Positions 53,397 to 64,000 of a stretch of DNA of 64,000 nt are shown piece by piece. Numbering within the stretch: the first letter of the stretch is position 1; each line of letters opens with the position of its first letter. The notes beneath the pieces were generated by a model that was not told where the DNA came from, did no database searches, and was given only the letters and a program-made list of their open reading frames with translations. The position numbers and the translations under genes are program-made. This DNA comes from Myxococcus stipitatus (lineage in GTDB: Bacteria > Myxococcota > Myxococcia > Myxococcales > Myxococcaceae), in the NCBI RefSeq assembly GCF_037414475.1, contig NZ_CP147913.1, positions 496,001 to 560,000 of the forward strand. Reading direction: 5' to 3'.

Positions 53397-55416
53397 GGCC
53401 CGCGACCTTACGCGAGTCCCCTTCCGTCGTCCGGCCTCTCACCACGTCCAGCCACGCCTCCAGCACCAGCGCGTCAGGCCCTTCACACTCCCCCACGCAC
53501 TCGCGCCGCCACGTGCCATTGGCCTGCGGCCTGTCCACCCACCATCTCCGTCCGTCGAAGGCCCCCTGGTCCTTCTCCATCACCACCGCCTCGTGCGCCA
53601 CATCCCCCATCTCCACCACACCATCCGGGCGGATGCGGTACGCGTCGAACGCGCGAGGTGCTCCAGGCCAGTGCCCCGCGTCGAAGACCTCGGGCGAGAC
53701 ATGCGTGAAGCCCGTCTCCGCGTAGAGGGCCAACGGCGCCAGGGGCTCTCCACGCAGCAACGGCGCCAGGGACACACCGTCGACGCCCGTCAGCGCGGGC
53801 AGGCCCGAGAGCTCCAGGAGCGTGGGCCCCACATCCACCAGCCGCACCAGCGCATCCACCGTGGCGGGCCCCCGCTGGCGGCCTCCCGGGGGCTTCACCG
53901 CGAGCAGGATGCGGTTCTCCAGCTCCGACAGGCGAGCCCCATGCACGGGCGTGGCTCCGGCGAGGTCCGGGCGGTCCTCATGGAAGCTCTCCCCATGGTC
54001 CGACATGAGGATGATGAGCGCGTCGTCGTAGCGCCCCGAGGCTCGCAGCGCATCCAGGACATGCCCCACCTGCGCGTCCGCTTGGGCAATCAGCTCGTCG
54101 TAGAGCGCCTCCGCGCCGTCGCGAGTCCAGCCCCCCTTCGCGCCGGGAGCCACCGGAGCGAAGTGCATGCGCAGCCTGCGCTCCAGGGGCTCATCCGGTG
54201 ACACGAAGCGGCGGTAGAACGGGTGAACGGGGTCGCCCGGAAAGTGCGCGGCGGTGGCATGGAAGGCGAACAGCGTGGGGCCATCACCCGCCTCGTCGAG
54301 CACGCGAGAGGTGAGCCGCTCGGCGTAGCCCATCGGGTCGTGAATGCCCGCGAGCGCCCGGTTCTCGATGAACTCCGGCACCCACGCGGCGCCCAGCGTG
54401 TGGTCCGCGAAGAGGCCCAGCGCCCGGTAGCGCAGCTTCTCCAAGAGGAAGTTCACCGCCCCGCGAGGAGGCTGCCACCGCGTGGCGAAGCCCGAGGCCG
54501 GCCCCTCCGCGTGGAAGCGCGAGCAGTCCGTGGCGAACAAGGTGCTCCAACCCGCCTTGGAGAAGGACTCCGGGAAGGTCGGCTGGAGCTTCATCCGCGA
54601 GTCGGATGTCAGCGCGTAACGAACCCCCGTCTCATGCGGCCAGCGCGCGGTGAGCAACGAGCGCCACGCCGGCTCGGTCTGGGCCACCGGCGTATAGGCC
54701 TGGGTGAAGAGGGTCGACTCCGCGACGAAGCGGTCGACATGGGGCGCCACCTGGCCCGAGCCCCCCAGGGCCCGCAGCCGGTCCGGCCGGAACGCGTCGA
54801 TGCCGATGAGCACCACCAGCGGGGACTTCCCACCCGTCGCCGAGCCACCGCCCTTCCCCACGCCCCAGAGCACCAGCACACCCATGGCCACCGCGGCGGC
54901 CCCCTGGAGCCTCCGCTTCCGTGTCGGCAACCGGGCCAACACGGCCGCGACATGAACGAGCACGACCCCGGCGGCCATCACCCGCGGATGCCAGGGCTCA
55001 CCATGGTCCACCAGCCACGCGAGCAGCGAGCGCACCGCGGGCAAATCGTCGAACAGCGCGGGCCGCGCGATGGCCCGGTCCCACGCGAGCAACAGGACGA
55101 GCCCGAGCCACCCCACCACCGTCGGCACGACACCGCCGCGTCCCCACACCCGCGCGAGGCCAAAGGCCACGCCCCCGAACACCATCCCCGCCACGACGTA
55201 GACGGACGCCACGCGCAGGAGCAATCCCGGGAGCACCGGCCGCACCGCCGCCGACAGCGCCGCGTAGGGCCCGTCCACCGGGATGTCCACACCCACCAGA
55301 CCTGAGCGCAGGAGCAGCCAGGACTCGACGGCGAACAGCACCAGCCCCAGGCCCGCGCCCAGTGCGAGGCGCCAGACGAGCGAGCGCAGCGGATGCGGAG
55401 AAACGGACTCGGCCAT
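53278..55416 (-). CDS. Sulfatase/alkaline phosphatase-fold membrane protein
   Basis: A 712-residue protein with five or so transmembrane helices in the first ~200 residues, then a large sulfatase-like domain: [17 protein letters not shown] (metal Asp), a Thr nucleophile candidate in [29 protein letters not shown], and [13 protein letters not shown] (metal Asp/His). The Cys/Ser formylglycine motif of true sulfatases is absent, so it resembles lipid or sugar phosphotransferases and phosphodiesterases (LtaS/EptA-like layout). ATG at 55416 follows a change from unstructured sequence. The last ~40 residues overlap the thioesterase gene and may be dispensable. Confidence 0.82.
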   Translation of the reverse strand: MAESVSPHPLRSLVWRLALGAGLGLVLFAVESWLLLRSGLVGVDIPVDGPYAALSAAVRPVLPGLLLRVASVYVVAGMVFGGVAFGLARVWGRGGVVPTVVGWLGLVLLLAWDRAIARPALFDDLPAVRSLLAWLVDHGEPWHPRVMAAGVVLVHVAAVLARLPTRKRRLQGAAAVAMGVLVLWGVGKGGGSATGGKSPLVVLIGIDAFRPDRLRALGGSGQVAPHVDRFVAESTLFTQAYTPVAQTEPAWRSLLTARWPHETGVRYALTSDSRMKLQPTFPESFSKAGWSTLFATDCSRFHAEGPASGFATRWQPPRGAVNFLLEKLRYRALGLFADHTLGAAWVPEFIENRALAGIHDPMGYAERLTSRVLDEAGDGPTLFAFHATAAHFPGDPVHPFYRRFVSPDEPLERRLRMHFAPVAPGAKGGWTRDGAEALYDELIAQADAQVGHVLDALRASGRYDDALIILMSDHGESFHEDRPDLAGATPVHGARLSELENRILLAVKPPGGRQRGPATVDALVRLVDVGPTLLELSGLPALTGVDGVSLAPLLRGEPLAPLALYAETGFTHVSPEVFDAGHWPGAPRAFDAYRIRPDGVVEMGDVAHEAVVMEKDQGAFDGRRWWVDRPQANGTWRRECVGECEGPDALVLEAWLDVVRGRTTEGDSRKVAGHVDDPRRSLAPGTVRSPQQLLRLRSVQPEGAAHPKPRGG

Positions 55417-55507
55417 GGGTCCGCGTGTATACCGCAACGCGGCGCGCCCGCGAGGCCATGGACCTTCACCTGTCCGGAAGAGGCGGGAGTGGTCCAGACG
55501 GTGCAAG

Positions 55508-56803
55508 ATGCGTGAGGTGCGGCGGTCAACCCATGGGGCCAGCGAGGGGCCCGAAGGCATCCAGGACTCGGTGAACCGCGCCCTGGAAGGCGAGCGCCGG
55601 CGTAACGCGCGCCAGCTCGGCGGGATTCGCCTGGTGGCCGTCACGGTGATGTTCGCGATGTCCGCGGCCCTGGGGCTTGGCGCGGGCAAGGCGGACTGGA
55701 CCGAGTACCTCCGCCCCCTGGGCGTCTACTGGCTCTGCACCGCGGCGGTGTGGGTGGCCGTGACGCGCTGGCCCCGCGCCGTGCAGTGGGCCGGAATGTC
55801 CGTGGCCTTCATCGACGTGCCCGCCGTCTACTGGCTCCAGAGCCACGCGATTCCCGTGTCCCCCTCCCCCGGCGGAGTCGCGGGCTTCACGCTGGGCATC
55901 TTCGTGGTGCTCGTCATCCTGTCCGCGCTCTCGCTGCGCAACACCGTGACACTGGTGGTGACGGCCTTCGCCGCCGTCGCGGAGGTCGCGCTCCAGGGCC
56001 AGGCCGGCATCGGCGTGGGCGCCCAGATGGCCTCCGTGGTGATGCTGTCCGTCGCCGCCGCGGGCGCCCGGCACCTGCTCAACCGCATCCGGGCCCTCTC
56101 CGCCGCCGTCTCCGAGGAGGAGCTCAAGCGCGCCCGCCTGGGCCGCTACTTCGCCCCCGCCGTCGCCGAGCGACTCCAGCGCCTCGCCTCCCCCGAGCCG
56201 GAGCTGCGCGAGGTGACGGTCCTCTTCGCCGACATCCGCGACTTCACCGCCATGAGCGAGCGGCTCCCCCCAGGTGAGGTCGTCCAGCTCCTCAACGCCT
56301 ACTACGGCCGGATGGTGGAGGTCGTGTTCCGCCACGGCGGAACCCTGGACAAGTTCATCGGGGACGCACTCATGGTGTACTTCGGCGCGCCCCTGTCCGA
56401 CCCGGAACACGCCGCACGCGCGGTGCGCTGCGCCCTGGCCATGGTGCGGGAGTTGGAGGCCTTCAACGCGGAACGGGCCCAGCAAGGGGCCCCGGCCGTG
56501 CGAATGGGGGTGGGGGTCCACACCGGCCCGGTGGTGCTGGGCAACATCGGCTCCACCAGCCGCCGCCTGGACTACACGGCCATCGGCGACACGGTGAACC
56601 TGGCCAGCCGAATCGAGGGGCTGACCAAGCGGGCCGGCGTCCCCGTGCTCGTCTCGGAGGCCACCCGGGAGCAGGTGGGGGGCCTGTTTCACTGGGAGAC
56701 CGTCGGCCAGGCCCAGGTTCCGGGCAAGAGCCGCCCCGTGGTGACCTTCGTCCCCCTCCCGGCGCCAGGCACGCTGGCCAGCCCCCCGGGTTCAGCGGCC
56801 TGA
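55508..56803 (+). CDS. Membrane-bound class III adenylate cyclase
   Basis: A 431-residue protein with an N-terminal membrane part of about six helices (~40-185), then a linker [19 protein letters not shown] and a CHD-type cyclase domain from ~232. Both metal Asp are visible ([16 protein letters not shown] and [12 protein letters not shown]), the adenine-selecting Lys stands in LDKFIGD, and the transition-state Asn/Arg in NLASRIEG. All catalytic residues appear intact, so cAMP synthesis is expected. ATG at 55508 lies 91 bp from the divergent sulfatase-fold gene; the ribosome site is weak. It separates nuoB from nuoC with its neighbours. Confidence 0.88.
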   Translation: MREVRRSTHGASEGPEGIQDSVNRALEGERRRNARQLGGIRLVAVTVMFAMSAALGLGAGKADWTEYLRPLGVYWLCTAAVWVAVTRWPRAVQWAGMSVAFIDVPAVYWLQSHAIPVSPSPGGVAGFTLGIFVVLVILSALSLRNTVTLVVTAFAAVAEVALQGQAGIGVGAQMASVVMLSVAAAGARHLLNRIRALSAAVSEEELKRARLGRYFAPAVAERLQRLASPEPELREVTVLFADIRDFTAMSERLPPGEVVQLLNAYYGRMVEVVFRHGGTLDKFIGDALMVYFGAPLSDPEHAARAVRCALAMVRELEAFNAERAQQGAPAVRMGVGVHTGPVVLGNIGSTSRRLDYTAIGDTVNLASRIEGLTKRAGVPVLVSEATREQVGGLFHWETVGQAQVPGKSRPVVTFVPLPAPGTLASPPGSAA

Positions 56804-56902
56804 AATCCGCCCCTTCCGGCGATCCACGCGGCCCGTGGGGCTCCAGGGACGCAACGCTGGCTTCTGGGCTTCCTAAGTAGCCTACACGGTTGAGGGTTTA
56901 CG

Positions 56903-56932
56903 TTGACGCCCCCCTTCGGGGGTCCCTATAAA
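56903..56932 (+). promoter_or_regulatory. Strong sigma-70-type promoter of nuoCDGHI
   Basis: TTGACG (56903-56908) and TATAAA (56927-56932) are 18 bp apart, both near-consensus. The spacer contains a perfect small palindrome CCCCC-TTC-GGGGG (56910-56922), a possible operator. Transcription would begin near 56939. The TTG inside the -35 should not be taken as the nuoC start codon. Confidence 0.65.
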
Positions 56933-56968
56933 GCCGCGGATTCTTCTCCCTCAGTCATTGGGGCCCCC

Positions 56969-57502
56969 TTGAGCACTTTCGCGTTGGACAGGGTCTCCGC
57001 CCACTTCCCCGAGGCGGTGGTGGAGCGTTATGTGGACCGGGCCGGCGGCGCCTGGGCCGTGATCCATGCCGACTCGCTCCCGAAGGTCGCCGCGTTCCTG
57101 AAGAACGATGCCGAGCTGGAGTTCAAGTTGTTCGGCTCCATGGACGGCGTCGACCGGCTTCACCTCGCGGAGAACGACCCTCGCTTCGAGGTCATCTACA
57201 TCCTCTACTCGCTCAAGCGCCGGGAGCACGTGCGCTTCAAGGTGCGGGTGAGCGAGCACAAGCTGGTTGTCCCCTCGTTGGTGCCGGTGTTCCGCGGCGC
57301 CAACTGGTGGGAACGGCTGACGTTCGACTTCTACGGCATCCGCTTCGACGGCCACCCGGACCTGCGCCGCATCCTCCTGTACGAGGAGTTCCAGGGCCAC
57401 CCGCTGCGCAAGGACTACGCGCTGCGAGACCGCCAGCCCCTCATCCCCGAGCGCCCCATCAAGGACATCTTCCGCGGTCCCGGCACCAGCGGGCACTCCT
57501 GA
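56969..57502 (+). CDS. nuoC: NADH-quinone oxidoreductase subunit C
   Basis: A ~177-residue subunit. VDRLHLAENDPRFEVIYILYS opens the conserved core, and FRGANWWERLTFDFYGIRFDGHPDLRRILLYEEF-type sequence is the NuoC hallmark ('W.ERE.yDm.GI.F.GHPdLRRIL'), ending FQGHPLRKDYAL. It scaffolds NuoD and NuoB in the peripheral arm. The promoter at 56903-56932 excludes the longest reading; TTG at 56969 is the first sensible start downstream, with GGGG nearby as a weak ribosome site. It starts the second nuo block. Confidence 0.92.
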   Translation: MSTFALDRVSAHFPEAVVERYVDRAGGAWAVIHADSLPKVAAFLKNDAELEFKLFGSMDGVDRLHLAENDPRFEVIYILYSLKRREHVRFKVRVSEHKLVVPSLVPVFRGANWWERLTFDFYGIRFDGHPDLRRILLYEEFQGHPLRKDYALRDRQPLIPERPIKDIFRGPGTSGHS

Positions 57503-57512
57503 GGACGACATC

Positions 57513-58768
57513 ATGGCCAACAGCCACTCGACTGAAGCGCAGGGCCACAATCCGGACACCGACGGCTCGCTGCCGCCGGAGGGCTCGGAGCTCGAAGCGC
57601 ACCTTCAAAGCAAGCACATGGTCATCAACATGGGCCCGTCCCACCCGGCCACGCACGGCACCGTGCGGCTGAAGGTGGAGCTGGACGGTGAGACCATCGT
57701 CAAGATCGACCCTGAGATCGGCTTCCTGCACCGCGGCTTCCAGAAGAGCTGCGAGAACGTCACCTGGACGCAGTGCCTGCCGTACACGGACCGGCTCAAC
57801 TACCTGTCCGCGATGATGAACAACTTCGGTTTCCTCAACGCCGTGGAGAAGCTCATCGGCTTGGAGATTCCGGAGCGCGCCCAGTACATCCGCGTCATCG
57901 GCAGCGAGCTGCACCGGCTCACGGACCACCTGACGTGCGTGGGCGCCACCGGCCTGGAGATGGGCGGCTTCGCGCCGTTCCTCTACGGCATGGAGGCCCG
58001 CGAGCTCATCCAGGACCGCGTCACGGAGCTGACCGGCGCGCGCCTCACCACCACCTTCGGCCGCGTGGGCGGCATCAACCGCGACCTGCCCGAGGGCTGG
58101 GCGGACAAGGTCCTGCGCACGCTGGCGCGCACCGAGGATCTGCTGCTGGAGATGGACGGGCTGCTCACGGGCAACCGCATCTTCGTCGACCGCACCAAGG
58201 GCACCGGCGTCATCACCGCCGAGGACGCCATCGACTACGGCTGGACGGGCCCCGCGCTGCGCGCGTGTGGCGTGGACCACGACCTGCGCAAGGTGCAGCC
58301 GTACTGGGTCTACGACCGGCTGGACTTCGAGGTCGCGGTGGGCGAGCACGGCGACAACTACGACCGCTACCTCGTCCGCATGGAGGAGATGCGCCAGTCC
58401 ATCCGCATCATCCGCCAGGCGCTCGAGACCATCCCCGCCGGCCCCATCATCGTCGACGACTGGCGCATCGCGCTGCCGCCCAAGCCCGAGGTGTACGGCA
58501 CCATCGAGGGCGTGATGGCGCACTTCAAGCTCGTCATGGAAGGCATCCAGGTCCCGCCCGGCGAGATCTACGACGCCACCGAGGCCTCCAACGGCGAGCT
58601 GGGTTGGTACCTGGTGAGCGACGGCCGCGGCCGTCCGTACAAGTGTCACGTGCGCGCGCCGGGCTTCCCGGTGCTGGCCGCGGTGCCTCACATCATCGAG
58701 GGGAAGATGCTGGCGGACCTCATCCCCACGTTTGACACCATCAACATGATTGGCGGCGAGGTCGAGCA

Positions 58769-58772
<4 letters not shown>
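57513..58772 (+). CDS. nuoD: NADH-quinone oxidoreductase subunit D
   Basis: A 419-residue subunit of the 49-kDa family. MVINMGPSHPATHGTVRL carries the quinone-site His, PEIGFLHRGFQKSCENVTW follows, then DYGWTGPALRACGVDHDLRK, and the end is YKCHVRAPGFPVLAAVPHIIEGKMLADLIPTFDTIN-like. It forms the quinone-binding cavity with NuoB. About 30 residues are added before the usual start. The GTG of nuoG overlaps its stop (GTGA). Confidence 0.96.
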
Positions 58773-60658
<1,886 letters not shown>

Positions 60659-60660
60659 CG

Positions 60661-62097
60661 ATGAAGCGCGTACTGACTGTCCTCGTCGCCATGGGCACCA
60701 TCATTGGTGCCATCGCGGGTGTGTCGGCGGCGGCCTATGCCGTGGCCGGCCTGGCCGAGAAGCACTTGTTCGAGGGCGCGAGCCGCCTGACGAACATCAT
60801 CTTCCTGATGCTCGTCTTCGTGATGATCATCGCCACGCTCCTCACGCTCGCCGAGCGCAAGTGGAGCGCGCTGATGCAGGACCGCGTCGGTCCCAACCGC
60901 GCGCGCATCAACCTGCCCGGCATCCGCAACCGCTCCCTGGCCGGCATCCCGCACATCCTCACGGACGTGCTGAAGATGCTGACCAAGGAAGACTTCATCC
61001 CCGGCGCGGCCAACCGCTTCCTGTTCAAGCTGGGCCCCATCCTCGCCTTCGCCCCGGTGTTCGCGCTGTTCGCCGTGGTGCCCGCGGGCCCCTCGGTGAT
61101 GGTGTTCGGCCACAAGGTGGACATGGTGGTCGCGACGCCGGACTTCGGCGTGCTCTACATGCTCGCCATCGCCTCGCTGGCCGTGTACGGCACGGCGCTG
61201 GCCGGCTGGTCCTCCAACAACAAGTTCGCGCTGCTGGGTGGCGTGCGCGCCTCCTCGCAGATGGTCGCCTACGAAGTCGCCCTCGGACTGTCGCTGGTGG
61301 GCCTGTTCATGTCGTTCTCCTCGCTCCAGCTGCCGGCGATTGTCGGCGACCTGGGGCTGGCGGGCGCCCAGGGCGTGGGCCAGGCGCAGTACCTGTGGCG
61401 CACGGACCTGTCGCTGTTCGGCCAGACGTTCGACCTGGGCCTGCCGGCGTGGGGCTTCATCCTGCAGCCCATCGGCTTCATCGGCTTCTTCGCCGCCTCC
61501 TTCGCGGAGACCAAGCGCGCCCCGTTCGACGTGCCGGAAGGCGAGTCGGAGATCATCGGCTACTTCGTTGAGTACTCCGGCATGAAGTTCGGCATGTTCA
61601 TGATCTCCGAGTTCGTGGAGGTCGTGGTGCTGGCCGGTGTGACGACGTCGCTGTTCTTCGGCGGCCACCACCTGCCCTTCTTCGGCGAGTGGCTGGCGAG
61701 CCAGCCCCTGATGCAGGAGCACGGCTGGCTGTACGGCACGCTCTTGGGCACGGTGTTCTGGATGAAGGTGCTGTTCCTCATCTGGGTGCAGCTGGTCATC
61801 CGGTGGACCTTCCCGCGCTTCCGCTACGACCAGATCCAGACGCTGGGCTGGAAGATCCTCCTCCCGCTCGGCCTGGCGAACGTGTTCGTCTCCGGCGCGC
61901 TGGTGCTGTGGGATCCGTCCCTGAGGGCGCTGGCGGTGGTGGGCCTGCTGGAGCTGGGCGTGCTGCTGGTGCTGACGATGACGAAGAAGGAATCGGCGGA
62001 GGGCGGTGCGCACCACGGGCACGGCGCTCATGGTCATGACCACGGGCACGACGCGCATGGGCTGCCGTCCCATGCCAGCGCGGCGTCCTCGCACTAG
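60661..62097 (+). CDS. nuoH: NADH-quinone oxidoreductase subunit H with His-rich tail
   Basis: A 478-residue membrane subunit. LAERKWSALMQDRVGPNRARI matches the NuoH start, KMLTKEDFIPGAANRFLF the amphipathic loop, SFAETKRAPFDVPEGESEIIGYFVEYSGMKF the acidic quinone-site loop and RWTFPRFRYDQ the last cytoplasmic loop. Eight or nine helices are seen. It is longer than the usual ~325-350 residues, partly through loop insertions around 210-260 and a final His/Gly/Asp-rich tail (AHHGHGAHGHDHGHDAHG). It couples quinone chemistry to proton pumping. Confidence 0.95.
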   Translation: MKRVLTVLVAMGTIIGAIAGVSAAAYAVAGLAEKHLFEGASRLTNIIFLMLVFVMIIATLLTLAERKWSALMQDRVGPNRARINLPGIRNRSLAGIPHILTDVLKMLTKEDFIPGAANRFLFKLGPILAFAPVFALFAVVPAGPSVMVFGHKVDMVVATPDFGVLYMLAIASLAVYGTALAGWSSNNKFALLGGVRASSQMVAYEVALGLSLVGLFMSFSSLQLPAIVGDLGLAGAQGVGQAQYLWRTDLSLFGQTFDLGLPAWGFILQPIGFIGFFAASFAETKRAPFDVPEGESEIIGYFVEYSGMKFGMFMISEFVEVVVLAGVTTSLFFGGHHLPFFGEWLASQPLMQEHGWLYGTLLGTVFWMKVLFLIWVQLVIRWTFPRFRYDQIQTLGWKILLPLGLANVFVSGALVLWDPSLRALAVVGLLELGVLLVLTMTKKESAEGGAHHGHGAHGHDHGHDAHGLPSHASAASSH

Positions 62098-62128
62098 GCC
62101 CTAGGCAACCGGGAATCGAGACACCACC

Positions 62129-62902
62129 ATGGCCATCAAGGTTACCAAGGACCCCCGCACGGACGTTCGCGAGCGGATGTACATCCCGAATCTGCTGCAC
62201 GGGCTGGCCATCACCACGCGGCACTTCTTCCGCAACCTCTTCGGGACGCGAGACACGAACACTCAGGTGTTGGACCGCACGGGCACCAACCTGATGACGA
62301 CGGTGGAGTACCCGGAAGAGAAGCCCATCTATCCGGAGGGCTACCGGGGTCTGCACCGGCTGGTTCCGCGCGAGGACGGCAAGCCGCGCTGCGTGGCTTG
62401 CTACATGTGCGCGACCATCTGCCCGGCGCAGTGCATCTACATCGAGGCGGGTGAGTACGAGGAGACGGACGCGGAAGGCGAGTCGCGCGTCATCGAGAAG
62501 TACCCCACCCAGTTCGTCATCGACGAGCTGCGCTGCATCGTGTGTGGCCTGTGCGTAGACGCGTGCCCGAAGGACGCCATCCGCATGGACACGTACATGC
62601 ACACGCCGTCCGAGTACACGCGGCAGAACTTCGTCTACGACATCCCCAAGCTGCTCAAGGGGCCGCCGGTCTCCCATCCGTCGGACCCGTGGAACAAGCG
62701 TGAGGGCTCCGAGGAGCCGCACCACGTCCACAAGGAGGCCCACACGCGCATTGGCGAGGGCCTGGTGCAGCTCAAGACGCCGCAGCTGGGCGCGGGCCAT
62801 GGCCACCATGACCACGGCGCACACGGCAAGGCCGCCGTGGCGCACGGCCAGACGGTGGTGACGCAGCAGGGTCCCATCCAGGTGACGAAGTTCCTCAAGT
62901 AG
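62129..62902 (+). CDS. nuoI: NADH-quinone oxidoreductase subunit I with His-rich tail
   Basis: A 257-residue ferredoxin-like subunit. [14 protein letters not shown] and [15 protein letters not shown] hold the eight Cys for clusters N6a and N6b. [14 protein letters not shown] precedes them, as in other NuoI. It passes electrons from NuoG to NuoB. Usual NuoI is ~160-180 residues; here ~75 extra residues follow, rich in His and Gly ([11 protein letters not shown]), echoing the NuoH tail. It is the last nuo gene here; a hairpin follows. Confidence 0.95.
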   Translation: MAIKVTKDPRTDVRERMYIPNLLHGLAITTRHFFRNLFGTRDTNTQVLDRTGTNLMTTVEYPEEKPIYPEGYRGLHRLVPREDGKPRCVACYMCATICPAQCIYIEAGEYEETDAEGESRVIEKYPTQFVIDELRCIVCGLCVDACPKDAIRMDTYMHTPSEYTRQNFVYDIPKLLKGPPVSHPSDPWNKREGSEEPHHVHKEAHTRIGEGLVQLKTPQLGAGHGHHDHGAHGKAAVAHGQTVVTQQGPIQVTKFLK

Positions 62903-62932
62903 CGCCCTTCGCGCCTCCCAGGCTTGTCGATG

Positions 62933-62977
62933 CCGGCCCGTCTCCCGCTCCCCAGCGGCAGGCGGGCCGGAGTCGTT
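62933..62977 (+). terminator. Terminator-like hairpin after nuoI
   Basis: CCGGCCCG (62933-62940) pairs with CGGGCCGG (62963-62970), and an inner CCGCT / AGCGG stem makes a long two-part hairpin. GTTT follows shortly. It closes the nuoCDGHI transcript before the [2Fe-2S] protein gene. Confidence 0.55.
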
Positions 62978-63139
62978 TCGGGGGGTGGGTGATGACGTTG
63001 CAGCTCTTCAATGGGCCTGGTGTCTGACAGCCGGGCTTCCGTCCCAGGGACGGCGAGGAGTGCGGCCGGGCACTCGGCGCCAGGGGCCGCCGGCTTTTGT
63101 TCGGGACGCGGACTCCGTAGGGTGGGTGGTGTCTTGTCG

Positions 63140-63508
63140 ATGAAGCGCTACCGCTTGTCTGTGTGCAAGGGGTCGACCTGCAAGGCCGGCGGCGCGGACG
63201 CCGTGTATGCGACGGCTCGGGAGGCGCTGACGGAGCAGGGACTGGTGCCGCGCTGCGAGCTCTACCGCGGCGGCTGCTATGGCTTCTGCCACATGGGTCC
63301 CAACGTGGTGGTCCGCGAGGAGACTGGACGAAAGAGAGACCCGCTCTCCCCCGAGGACTACCAACTCATGGGCTGGGAGGGAGAGGTGTACTACTCGGAG
63401 ATGACGCCGGAGAAGATGCGCCGCGTGGTGGCCGAGCACGTCGCCCAGGACGCTCCCGTGCAGGAGTTCTTCGGCCAGCCGGATACGCCCGCTCCGGACG
63501 ACGACTGA
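63140..63508 (+). CDS. Thioredoxin-like [2Fe-2S] ferredoxin
   Basis: A 122-residue protein of the thioredoxin-like ferredoxin (NuoE C-terminal) fold. KRYRLSVCKGSTCKAGGA gives C-x4-C, and ELYRGGCYGFCHMGPNVVV gives C-x3-C, the four ligands for one [2Fe-2S] cluster. An acidic tail follows. The ATG at 63140 begins the domain; longer upstream frames are not supported. It lies 237 bp after nuoI behind a hairpin, so it has its own transcript. It might supply a NuoE-like function or be an independent electron carrier. Confidence 0.82.
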   Translation: MKRYRLSVCKGSTCKAGGADAVYATAREALTEQGLVPRCELYRGGCYGFCHMGPNVVVREETGRKRDPLSPEDYQLMGWEGEVYYSEMTPEKMRRVVAEHVAQDAPVQEFFGQPDTPAPDDD

Positions 63509-63534
63509 GGCGAAGGCGCGGCGCGGCTTCGCTC

Positions 63535-63925
63535 AGACGGCAGCGCGTCGCCATCGCCGTTCACGCCATCCCTCTCGCGGGCGATGCAATGTGCCTGGCG
63601 GGCCACGTAGACGGCGGAGGCATGCGTCTTGAGTCTTCACCCTGCTCCGCTTGAGCGGTGGCAGGGGCCGGCGCGGCATCGTCCTCGCAGTGCACGCCAT
63701 CCCAGCCAACTCCGCGGCGTGACGATGAAATGCGCGCGCAGCAGGCCACGCAGACGGCGGAGGCACGAGTCTTGGGTCTTCACCCTGCTCCACTCAGGCG
63801 GCGGCAGGGGTCGGCGCGACGTCGTCCTCGCCGTGCACACCATCCCAGTCGGCTCCCGGCGGCGTGACGATGTATCGCGCGCAGCGGGCCACATAGACGG
63901 CGGAGACGGGGTCCTTGAAGGTGAT
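63535..63925. repeat. Three tandem copies of a gene 3' end, period 143 bp
   Basis: GACGGCGGAG occurs at 63610, 63753 and 63896, exactly 143 bp apart, and flanking bases align too (CTTCACCCTGCTCC before each later unit; CACACCATCCCAG, CACGCCATCCCAG and CACGCCATCC in the same relative place). The right-hand copy is the live 3' end of the minus-strand gene at 63794. The two others lie beyond its stop codon and are increasingly diverged. As 143 is not a multiple of three, the copies are out of frame. Confidence 0.8.
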
Positions 63926-64000
63926 GGCGGAGCGCTCGAAGAGCGCGTGTGCTTCGGCGAAGCGGCGCTGGTGGTAGGCCGACAGGGCCTGTGCATGAAG
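63794..64000 (-). CDS. C-terminal part of a TPR-like protein (cut by window edge)
   Basis: The last 68 codons of a minus-strand gene. They read AQALSAYHQRRFAEAHALFERS, then DPVSAVYVARCARYI, then PPGADWDGVHGEDD, and end in TPAAA. The first part looks like a TPR hairpin, and the 'PP..DWDGV' ending is common after TPR-like regions of bacterial adenylate cyclases. The stop is at 63794-63796, immediately before the first decayed copy of this same region. The main domain lies outside the window, so the function cannot be named. Confidence 0.7.
   Translation of the reverse strand, partial: LHAQALSAYHQRRFAEAHALFERSAITFKDPVSAVYVARCARYIVTPPGADWDGVHGEDDVAPTPAAA

Noticed and set aside
56903..56968. Extended NuoC start at TTG 56903
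   Set aside because: That TTG lies inside a near-consensus -35 box with a TATAAA 18 bp on, so it should not be in the message.
63637..63996. Minus-strand open frame across the 143-bp copies
   Set aside because: It reads the copies in a frame different from that of the live gene (AYHQRRFAEA...), and its composition is Arg/Pro/Ser-rich.

Overview
The window reads as chromosome of a GC-rich myxobacterium, most likely Myxococcaceae (Myxococcus/Corallococcus type). The reasons are the uniformly GC-rich codon use, a C-terminal MYXO-CTERM-like sorting tail on a 2344-residue Ig-repeat protein, RsbT/RsbX/STAS partner-switch genes, -24/-12 (sigma-54) promoter motifs and a scattered nuo gene set. Genus is inference. 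No rRNA, tRNA, IS element, prophage or CRISPR array was seen.

Layout. 1-1883 (-): proton-translocating transhydrogenase pntAA-pntAB-pntB (pntB cut by the window edge). 2068-20119 (+): an apparently single type VI secretion (T6SS) operon: degenerate ANL protein, PAAR-like protein, TssA-like, TssG-like, TssB, TssC, Hcp-like tube protein, TssK, TssE, VgrG body, separate beta-helix needle, TssF, TssL, small protein, TssM, TssJ-like lipoprotein. No ClpV/TssH is present. 20377-23887 (-): an orphan VgrG with an alpha-helical 11-residue-repeat tail, followed by a coiled-coil protein built from the same kind of repeat. 24143-32604 (+): OmpA-family protein and a giant Ig-like-repeat (AgmC-like) surface protein behind a textbook sigma-54 motif.

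32690-34897 (-): a four-gene Rsb-type partner-switch module. 35184-36020 (-): class II amidotransferase-fold protein with Ser where the catalytic Cys should be. 36219-40847 (+): short Hsp70, Pro/Ala-rich J-domain protein and CvpA-like membrane protein. 40837-41907 (-): ClpX-like ATPase without the zinc domain. 42140-46543: arginine decarboxylase speA (+), then OsmC and a deoxyhypusine-synthase-like enzyme (-). 46603-51641: Rrf2 regulator, PHP phosphoesterase, PLP decarboxylase, amphi-Trp protein and a chemoreceptor.

51887-62902 (+): complex I genes in two blocks. nuoAB is separated from nuoCDGHI by a thioesterase, a sulfatase-fold membrane protein and an adenylate cyclase. nuoE, nuoF and nuoJ-N are absent. 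A thioredoxin-like [2Fe-2S] protein follows at 63140. The window ends in the 3' part of a gene whose last ~130 bp has been tandemly copied twice more with an exact 143-bp period.

How the parts fit: the T6SS operon supplies baseplate, sheath, tube, membrane complex and a two-piece spike. The neighbouring orphan VgrG plus its hendecad-repeat partner looks like an alternative spike/cargo cassette. Three -24/-12-like elements sit before the T6SS operon, the orphan VgrG and the OmpA/AgmC-like operon, which suggests shared sigma-54 control. The two nuo blocks each have a good -35/-10 promoter of their own.
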